A DNA stretch of 64,000 bases, taken from positions 1 to 64,000 of the forward strand of contig VUYT01000024.1 of assembly GCA_008802785.1 (NCBI GenBank), written 5' to 3'. A program made the translations under genes and the position numbers. Of the stretch, positions 56,529 through 64,000 are shown piece after piece; within the stretch, counting starts at the first letter, position 1; every line of letters starts with the position of its first letter. The notes under the pieces were generated by a model. The model ran no database searches and was not told where the DNA came from. It saw only the letters and a list, made by a program, of their open reading frames with translations. The stretch is from Symmetrospora coprosmae. Lineage: Eukaryota; Basidiomycota; Cystobasidiomycetes; Symmetrosporaceae.

Positions 56529-57126
56529 GCCAATGCGCGCTGGTGTGACGATGATTGACAGCGGATGGGTAGCTGTACGAGAGAGCTAAGAGCCATCCAT
56601 GCCACATATACGGTCCTGCTCTGAAGCGCACGCCGGCCGCACTGCCCAGGAATCCGCAATGATGGTCGCATGGCAGGCTGCAGCTCCCGCGGCGGCCGAG
56701 CAAAGGCTGTCTGTCCCAAACGGGGCCACGCTTACGTGATGCGGCACCGTCGGCATCGTCATGCATGCCGGCACTTGCAGCCCTCCAGCTGCCAAAGACC
56801 TGCCTCTTTCTCTGCCCAATCTGCCTTCGTGTTGCAGGCTCGCTCGTGAGTTGAGTGGGGCATCGTGGGCCTCTGGCTGGAACGGATCTAGGATGGCAAA
56901 GCGGCTCGCGCCTCGTCGGTCGGTCTGAGGGAGCCCTTCACGTGTATGAGGGCATCGGCCGTTAACGGCTGCTTGCGGGCGGCGTCAAGGCATATCCCTG
57001 TTGACTCTCCTCGAATATCCCGCTGCACAATCTCGAAGGAACAGCCGCGAGCTCCACAACACGGCTTCGGGCATGCCTCGAGGCTGGAGGTTGCTGCGCC
57101 GGACTAGCTACAACGATTCCTGCGAT
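56529..57126. other. Intergenic, peptidase promoter and NAR1 3' end
   Basis: 598 nt, no supported gene. Confidence 0.45.
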
Positions 57127-59412
57127 CTACCACTTTACGGCCAGACCGTTCACTTCAGTGCTTTCGATTGCCCGATATTGCGTCCGAAGCGCAGCCCGGA
57201 CTGCCGTCTGCGCGGGATCCCCCTTGGACAACGCCAGCTCGTTGAGGATCCGGCCTGCTAGAGCGTCGTTTTCGTCCTGATGCAGCATTGGCGTGACGTA
57301 TGGCCGCAGTGACTCGTGGATGGACAGGGATGTGTCCAAGCCATCGATGATCTTTCGGGTTCCGCTGCTGCCGCCCAGCCGCCAGTACAGCTCTTCCACC
57401 CGGCTCACCCACTCTTTGCCGCTGAGGACACGGTGACCGTCGCTCTGATCTGCCACAATCTTGAGCTCGCTGTCCGCGTCTTGCTGATCAGAATCGGTAA
57501 TGATCGGCATGCCTTCGCGGTCCACCTTGACTGGCAATGGATGCTTCGGAGGTGCGATCTGCCCTCCTCCGTTCACGCAGCCGGATGGACAAGCCATGAC
57601 CTCGATGAAATCGAAGCCTCGCTCCTGTACCCCGTCGGCGACTGGCGGTGTGCTAACCCCATTGACAGGCGTCGAGGTTCCTGACGACTTGGCCGACCGC
57701 CGCAGCATGCCGCCTCTGCCACCTCGGCGAGCTGCAAGGCCCCCTCCCGTGGTCACCGCCTTGCCAGCAGCTCCCTTGCTGACACCGACTCCCGTCTCCC
57801 TTCCAATCTTGCGCACTACGTTCTGCAGATTCCGGAAGCCGTAGCACTTTGCCCCTCGGAAGAGTGGCATGCTCGAAGCTCCTGCTTGAGTAGACCGCAA
57901 GACATACTCGACATAGTCCTCGCCTCGTACGAGGCGCGTGTCTAGCACCAAATGTGCGAGCGTATCTTCTGGCTGAGCGCGGATTGCCGCAGCGATAGCA
58001 TTGTGCAGATAGCTGCCACTTGCACTGCCCGCATGTAGAAGCATAGACGGCATGTATGCGTCTTCCTCCGGGGCATCTGGAAGCCCGTGGATGCCATTCT
58101 CCTCCTCGAGATAGGTGTCCAGGTCTACGTCTCTCTCCAAGAGCATCTTCTCTACCTCGCCCGTCGTTAGGACGCAGTCGACGTCTCTGTTGCCCTCCGC
58201 CGTCGCAAAGTCTGGACGCGATGCTTCCAGCTTCTTGTCGTAGCATGGCATTACCGAAACGTGATAGACGTCGTCTCGCCTGTTCACATAGCGCGGGGTA
58301 CAGGGTCGAGCTAGTCACTACTCGTTGCGCGGGAGGCATTTGCACGGAAGACTTACGCTAAGCCTAGTTTAGGCGCAAGCCATTTCTTGACGAGACTGCC
58401 CATAACCTGCTGCGGACTTTTGACGGCGCTGATGAACGGCAGGAGCTCGCCATGCGTCTTTTCCGCATAGCAAATCCAGCCTGGACATGCCGAGGCCAGT
58501 AGGGGAAAGCTGGTAGGCTTGATGAAGTTGTCTATAGCGACCGCCCTCCCTTTGCCCTTCGCATCGATAGCGAAGCTAGGACTGCGCTCATAGAACTCCG
58601 TCTGTCCTTCGAATAGCGAGAGGTGCCGTGCGAAGGTAGTGTCAAAGACAAGACGGAAGCCGAGCTCGCGGCGGAAGAACGCGCGCAGCCGACGCAGGCA
58701 TGTAGAAGGCTGGAGGTGGTGCAACGCTGCGAGAGAAGCCAGTGATTGTGGCGAAATGGAGAGGATCGGCGTGACATCCTGCAGATATGCCATTGCCTGT
58801 CAGCCTATCGCACTCGCACGCCACGACCAGGCAGCAGCACTTACCGGACGCTCGGCAAGAACCTTGTAGACCTCGTCCTGACTCTGCAGAGCTACCAGTA
58901 CCGACTCGGCCGAGGTCACGCATCCGCTGCATGCCAGGCAGTCATTAAGCGTGATTTCAGCCTTCTTGAGCTTCTCGCTTGGCTTCTGCGCGCCGGCGGA
59001 GGAAGTCGATGGGACGGCGTTGATCTCGTAGTAGGCACCGCTCGAGTGATCTATCTGAATCTCGGTCTGCGTGCAGGAGAAGCCAGGAACGCGTCAAACT
59101 CGTGTTTTGCAGGATGGCCCATCGTGGCAGCCACGCCACCGAAGAGGAGCAACGGACGAGAAGCGGGCAGTTGCAGGACACGCACAGCAGCTGAGCCTTT
59201 GGCATCTCTCGGCTCTGATGGCGAGTCTGCATCGTCCTTGGGTTCCTCCTTGACTGTCACTGGCTTGATGCACTCTTGTGAAGGTCCAAGAAAGTCATTG
59301 AGCTGGGTGTGGTAAAAAGCGGCCTCGCCCGTCAGCAGCTGCAGCCTGTGCTAGAGCACAGGCGGGCGCAGGTGCTCACGTCTGTCAGAGCAAGTGCGGC
59401 TGAGAAAGCCAT
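57127..59412 (-). CDS. NAR1: NAR1, cytosolic Fe-S assembly factor
   Basis: Iron-only-hydrogenase-like protein of the CIA machinery, linking the Nbp35-Cfd1 scaffold to the targeting complex for cytosolic and nuclear Fe-S proteins. Five exons: 59380-59412, 59186-59302, 58845-59066, 58357-58796, 57127-58279 (654 aa). N-terminal cluster ligands: Cys in SQECIKP plus [10 protein letters not shown]-terminal H-cluster-like ligands: [22 protein letters not shown] and [15 protein letters not shown] Gly/Arg/Ser insert ([20 protein letters not shown]) of about 50 residues sits before the last cysteine pair, which lengthens the protein over yeast Nar1 (491). Confidence 0.95.
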
Positions 59413-59608
59413 GGCCGAACTAAGTAGAAGCTCGCAGATGTCGGACGAAAGCGAGAGCTGGAATAGCATCATCGCGAGTGCTGACTGACTCCGCAGGCGA
59501 GGCCAGGGGGTGGCGAAAGCACGGGTCGCGCGAAACCATGCTCCACAGGTCTTTCTTGCACACTCATTCAATTGATACCCGTCTACTAAACACGATGGAC
59601 GTGACAAC

Positions 59609-61635
59609 TTATAAGCCAAATACACGGTGGAGAGATCTCAGACCTTGAACGAAAAGTTTCGGTGAGACTTCGAGATCGCAGCAAAGACAGGCTCAGTTGG
59701 ATGTCGAGTCGCGCCAGCACCTTCGACACGTGAAGCACACTCACTCATATAGCGAGCGTAGAAGCTGAAGAGGATGCCGAAGAGCATGATCCCGCCTAAC
59801 GAGTGGCCAACCCGCTTCAGCCAATGTGCCGGGCGCCTCAAGTGACTGCAAATCCGAAAGACCCACCACTACTTGCGATTGTAACCTTGTAGTTGGATCT
59901 GGCAAGAATGAGGCCAGACAGCGGGGCACCACCGAGGAAGCCCTTCGAAAGGCACGACTGTTCAGCTGGGCCCGAGCCTTTCTGCGGCATCGACTCCGTA
60001 TAGCCTGCTCACCGCGATCTCGCTGGTGAAGAATACCCCAGACAGGCTCGCGAACTTGTTCGGGTCGAGATGCGTCGCAATGACACTGTTTGAAACGGAA
60101 AGACCGCCCAATCCGAAGAAGCCGTAGAGAAAGGCGAACGTGGCGGCCACAGTTACGTTGCCTCCTGCAGGCAACCACATGCATAGCTGCAGAACTCCAG
60201 CAGTGAAGACTGCGACCAGGAAGATGTTCATTGGCCCTCTGTAGCAATCGATCTGCGTCAGAAGATGCTCATCTGACGTCTGGCATTGTAGCCCTGCGAC
60301 CCACCCTTTATAATCGGCCATCTGGCCAAGCAGGATCCGGCCAAATATGGTTCCCGCACCAAACATGCTCGTCACCGTTGCGCCCTGCGCGGCACTTGCG
60401 CCGCCTTCCGTCTGAATATAGCTTGCGAGGTAATGGAGAGGAGTCGAGGTGCCGAAGGTGAACTGGCGATCCAAGACACGGTCAGCAACTGTCTACCAAA
60501 CTGTCTCGTCCGGCGCTAGCGATGGATAGACGCACGATGAGGAGACGCACGACGAGCAAAGACAGGTAGAAGCTGAGATAGAATATACAGAATCAGCTGG
60601 GCCTGAAAAAGCGCCACCTGCACAAGCGTCTGGATACCTCACGGAATGAGCCACTTGTCTGTGCGGAACATCCGGAACGTCTCCCGCCAATTCCCCTGTT
60701 TGCTAGCTTTCCTCGAAGATGGAGGGACCCGCATTAATGGTAGCCCAAGGATCGAGACGCCAAGGACGATGAAAGCGGAGATTCGCAAAGACCATCGCCA
60801 GCCTAATCTGGCTACCGTGGCCTCGTTCAGGTACGACCATATGAGGCTCCTGCAAGTCGTATGTACCTAAGCTCGCAGCTCTGTTTGGCTTCAGGGGCCG
60901 ACCCTGCTCACCCGGCTCCGGTGCCGCTGTTGACGATACCGGAGGCCAACGAGCGGCGCTTGTTGAGCCAGATGAAAGGGAGAGTGAGCGCGGCTGTGAT
61001 GATGAAGCCAGCACCGAGTCCAGTGATGATCCCTGCGCGAGCCATCTTAGCTTGATGCCACCATTCGTTTTCGCGGTCCCCTCACCCTGCGTCAGAATCA
61101 GGGTAGGGACGTTTCGGCAAGATCCAGCGGCGATCAGACCAACCGCGCTCATGGTTGCGCCCAGCAAGGTGCACCAACGAGGTCCGTACACCTCAGTGAA
61201 TCGTCCGGCCAAAAGAGATCCGAAGATCAGGCTGGCGTATCCGGATGAGCCGACAAACGAGATGGCCTAGGGCGGAACTGCTATCAGCCTTGAGCGTGCA
61301 GCAGCTTCGCGGAGGCCATCTGTCAGGGGAAAGCGCACCGAATTAGACGCGGCAGGGAACGCTACGAGATGGTAGTGAGCCTGATAAACGCCAAAGCTGA
61401 AGCCCAGCCCTAATGAGAGTATGAGCTGGAAGAAGCCGACGAGGACACAGAGCCAAGCTGTCCATCCGCCGTCGACGCGGTACGGTACTTCCGGCGTAGA
61501 GTCAAACTGCATCGGTGAAGTCTGCCACTCCACATCGTGTGCAATCTTGCCGTCCTCCACTTCGAGTGTAGCATCAGGCTGAGGGCCTTTGAGCTCCAGC
61601 TCGGAGACGCTCGATGCGAGCATTGGAGTCGTCAT
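59609..61635 (-). CDS. Monocarboxylate-type MFS transporter, tandem copy 1
   Basis: Twelve-span MFS protein of the fungal MCT-like family (SLC16-type); substrate unknown. Ten exons: 61339-61635, 61086-61266, 60912-61032, 60643-60849, 60550-60571 (22 nt), 60305-60462, 60013-60238, 59867-59942, 59745-59795, 59609-59667 (465 aa). Typical features: VDGGWTAWLCVLVGFF at span 1, FGVYQAHYHLVAFP, LTLPFIWLNKRRSLASGIVN between spans, FTFGTSTPLHYLASYIQT, and SGVFFTSE late in the protein. The first 55 residues are acidic and cytosolic. The C-terminus (ISPKLFVQGLRSL...) was placed by comparison with copy 2. Confidence 0.9.
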
Positions 61636-61975
61636 ATCGGAGTTGTCTTGCGGACAGCGGAAGCGGGACCCGACGGACTGTCTTGCAGAGCACTCAGACG
61701 GGGAGGTGATTCACAGCTCGAGGCCTCGATGCCCCGATCGCGGTTTGATATGAGCGGCGAGAAGAGGACTGCGACTGAGAAGGAATGGAAAGGCGAAGAA
61801 GCGGATTCCCCAGGGTCGGTTGGTGTCGTGTCCGTTTGGAGGGCCCTGTCGGGTGAGTCCGACTGCCGGTTGTGGTCCGGCGAAGCGGACATCGCGAGCG
61901 GAATCCGATCCGTATCTTTCGAGTGGCTCTCTGCGGAGCTCTGGACATTCACCCCGCTCATCCACTTCCAATTTG
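61636..61975. promoter_or_regulatory. Spacer between the MFS copies
   Basis: 340 nt; copy 1 promoter and copy 2 3' end. No gene seen. Confidence 0.45.
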
Positions 61976-63821
61976 CTATACTTTGACAAAAAGTCTCCTC
62001 GAAACTGTATCGTACGATGGCATAAGACGAGGGATCAGCTTGCGCTCCGGCCAGCCGAGCAATTGGCACTTACCCATAAACCGCGCCATTACACTCAACA
62101 GCGCTCCGGCAACCATTACACCGCCAGAGTAGCCGATGGTGGTCTCGTAGTTTGACCGTGCTAGGATCGCCCCAGAGATGGGGGCACCAGCGAGGAATCC
62201 TGGCATCTCCGAGGTGAAAAAGACGCCACCTATGCTGGGCAGCTTGTTTGGGTCCAGATGGCGAGCGAGTACAGCTGGACTGATGCCAATGGCTGCGAGA
62301 CCGAAGGTGCCATAGAGGAAGGAGAATACGTACGTCAAGCTGATATTACCTTGGGCGGGCAACCACATTGCCAGCTGAAGCACGCCGGCTAGAAGAACGG
62401 ATAGGGTGAAGGCATTGAGCACGCCGCTATGGATGTCGTTGTTAAGATCAGGATGGATGTCAGCAATGCTTGGGCGAGAGAACGAGTGACAGCCTCAGGA
62501 AGTGGGAAGGACCTACACGCCTCTGTCGGCCAGGAAGCCAAGAGTGATGCGCCCGAGGACGTTTCCAGTGCTAGTCAGGGCTGTTACAGTCGCCCCCTGG
62601 CCCGCAGTAGCGCCGCCCACTGCTTGCAAGTAGGAGCTTAGATAGTAAGACGGCGTCGAGAATCCAAAGTTGAAGACGAGGAAGGAGCAGTATAGTCTGG
62701 TAGGGAAGCACACACGCATTAGCGGTCCGTCATTGCATGACACAGCAGGAAGGGGAGCCTGACGCACGGGATGAGCCATCTCTCAGTCAGGAAGATGTCG
62801 AAGGAGTCGCGCCAATTCCCGGCTTTAGCGAGTTTCCGGCTAGTCGGAGGTGTCCTGATGAGAGCGATGGCGGCTGCACCGACGCCGATACTAGCAAGTG
62901 CGGATATGCGCAGAGCCCATCGCCATCCATACGCAGCGATGCAGGCTTCGATGATGTATGACCAGGCGAGTCCACTGTAGCACATGCATGTCAGTTAGAG
63001 GAAGCTATCCGCAAGTGACGATGCACTCACCCTGCACCAACCCCGCTTGCGGCTATACCCATCGCCAGTGACCTCCGCTTGTTGAACCATGGTACCGGAC
63101 CTGGTAGAAGTCCACTGCCCAGTCAGCCAAAGGTCGTGAAGGGCCAGCTAGTCGAGGCCCGCTCCCGCTCACAGGCAGATGCCGGAGTGAAAATGATACC
63201 ACCGCCAATGCCAGTCAAGACGCCTTGCGTAGCGATCAGGGCTGGTATGCTGCTGCAAAAGGAGGCTGCGAGCAGACCGATAACGCTGCAGGCGATGCCA
63301 ACTCCGGCTACGATCCTCGAGCCGAAGAGTTCGCACGGCCTGCCAGCAAAGAGGCAGGCTGCTACAAGGAGTGCGTAGTTGGTCGATCCGATGAATGAGA
63401 TTGACTGCAGTCAGATGGAGAGTCAGTCTCGGTGGCGACCGGTGGAAGGGTGGCTAAGCCCGTACCAGGTCAGATGATTCCGGAAAGGCGACGAAACGGT
63501 AGTGTGCTTGGTAGATTCCAAAAGAGTAGCCGATGCCCAAGCAAATAGTCATCAAGAGGAAGCTCCCGGCGACGCAGCTGTGGCAGGACGTGGGCCGCTC
63601 AGCTGGAGCTTCCTCTGGCTCATGGCGACTCAAGCTGCTCACAGCCACGCTTTCCAGCCTCCATCTATCGTCTCGCCGCCAACCTCGTCTGCGATCTTCT
63701 CGATGTCCTCATTCTTCGGGCTGAGGTCCAGTTGCTTCGGTGATCCTGTCTGCGAACGCTGCCGGCTGGCGAGCTCGTGGATCTCCGCCTCTGGTCGGAG
63801 GAACGTGCTAGGCTCAGCCAT
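61976..63821 (-). CDS. Monocarboxylate-type MFS transporter, tandem copy 2
   Basis: Paralogue of copy 1, same strand. Eight exons: 63643-63821, 63466-63577, 63173-63404, 63031-63100, 62768-62974, 62517-62696, 62074-62426, 61976-62004 (453 aa). Shared blocks: DGGWKAWLCVAGSF, FGIYQAHYRFVAFPE, PWFNKRRSLAMGIAASG, FNFGFSTPSYYLSSYL, and HLDPNKLPSIGGVFFTSE. The 207-nt exon after the GAG motif has the same length in both copies. Copy 2 lacks three introns of copy 1 (after TQG, before YLSSY-type span 7, and after FFTSE). The joint between 63173 and 63100 is the least certain. It ends VSRRLFVKV. Confidence 0.88.
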
Positions 63822-64000
63822 TTGTGAATGTGCAGAGGATTGCTACGAAGTCGACATCAGTCCAGGGAGACGAGAAGCAACAAATTCGTCTGGACCTTGC
63901 GAGTCACGGATCGGAGCCAAGCCGGCAGCGGCTTGCAGATCCCGACGCTCCCGAGGACCATGATGATCAGGTCTCACGCACTTTGGCGTTTGCACAACTG
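63822..64000. other. Window edge
   Basis: 179 nt upstream of MFS copy 2; promoter side. No gene recognised before the edge. Confidence 0.4.

Noticed and set aside
1-64000. Transposons, LTR or virus-like elements, CRISPR arrays
   Set aside because: I saw no reverse transcriptase, integrase, transposase or capsid-like frame, no long terminal or inverted repeats, and no regularly spaced repeats.

Overview
The window is nuclear DNA of a fungus, most likely a basidiomycete. It is GC-rich and gene-dense, nearly every gene is cut by short GT..AG introns of about 55-145 nt, and the genes present (Gpa-type G-alpha, Pan2, Rcf1, Cox23, Ssz1, Mod5, Dap1, Nar1, Str2-like, a Zn2Cys6 factor, MCT-type transporters) form an ordinary fungal set. 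Ustilaginomycotina or a neighbouring lineage is my guess from overall feel; I cannot test it here. I found 29 protein-coding genes and one tRNA gene. No transposon, virus-like element, CRISPR array or rRNA is visible. Exon coordinates were worked out by hand from splice-site consensus, unbroken reading phase and conserved motifs. Totals divide by three in every full model I summed; the Cys4 gene at 15101-18208 was not fully summed.

Left third (1-28,060): PAN2 deadenylase nuclease, a heterotrimeric G-protein alpha subunit, a head-to-head pair of cytochrome-oxidase assembly genes (RCF1/COX23), the ribosome-associated Hsp70 SSZ1 head-to-head with a cystathionine gamma-synthase, an unrecognised protein ending in a four-cysteine motif, a tRNA with an Asp-like body and a GUG anticodon, MOD5 head-to-head with a small coiled-coil protein, an UNC-93-like transporter, a tiny cysteine-tailed protein in five exons, and a flavin monooxygenase.

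Middle (29,000-44,300): a tandem array of three diverged secreted, probably GPI-anchored paralogues with one shared four-exon architecture; a single-pass membrane protein with a His-rich lumenal part; a short-chain dehydrogenase; an 18-exon Snf2/Rad5-class translocase with SUMO-interaction-like motifs; DAP1; and a poly-Gln/His-rich Zn2Cys6 regulator.

Right third (45,000-64,000): a dienelactone-hydrolase-like protein, a tandem pair of unrecognised four-span membrane proteins, threonyl-tRNA synthetase with an in-frame upstream start that would add a mitochondrial presequence, a zinc-less quinone oxidoreductase, pyroglutamyl peptidase I, NAR1, and a tandem pair of monocarboxylate-type MFS transporters.

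Three things stand out. (1) The three-gene secreted array and the two-gene four-span pair are local families I cannot name. (2) The locus is very rich in microexons: internal exons of 8, 11, 13, 17, 19, 21, 22, 22, 25, 25, 26 and 28 nt, several carrying essential residues such as the P-loop of G-alpha and the sixth zinc ligand of the Zn2Cys6 factor. (3) Many genes here are invisible or badly broken without splicing, above all the 81-residue cysteine-tailed protein at 25,142-25,696.
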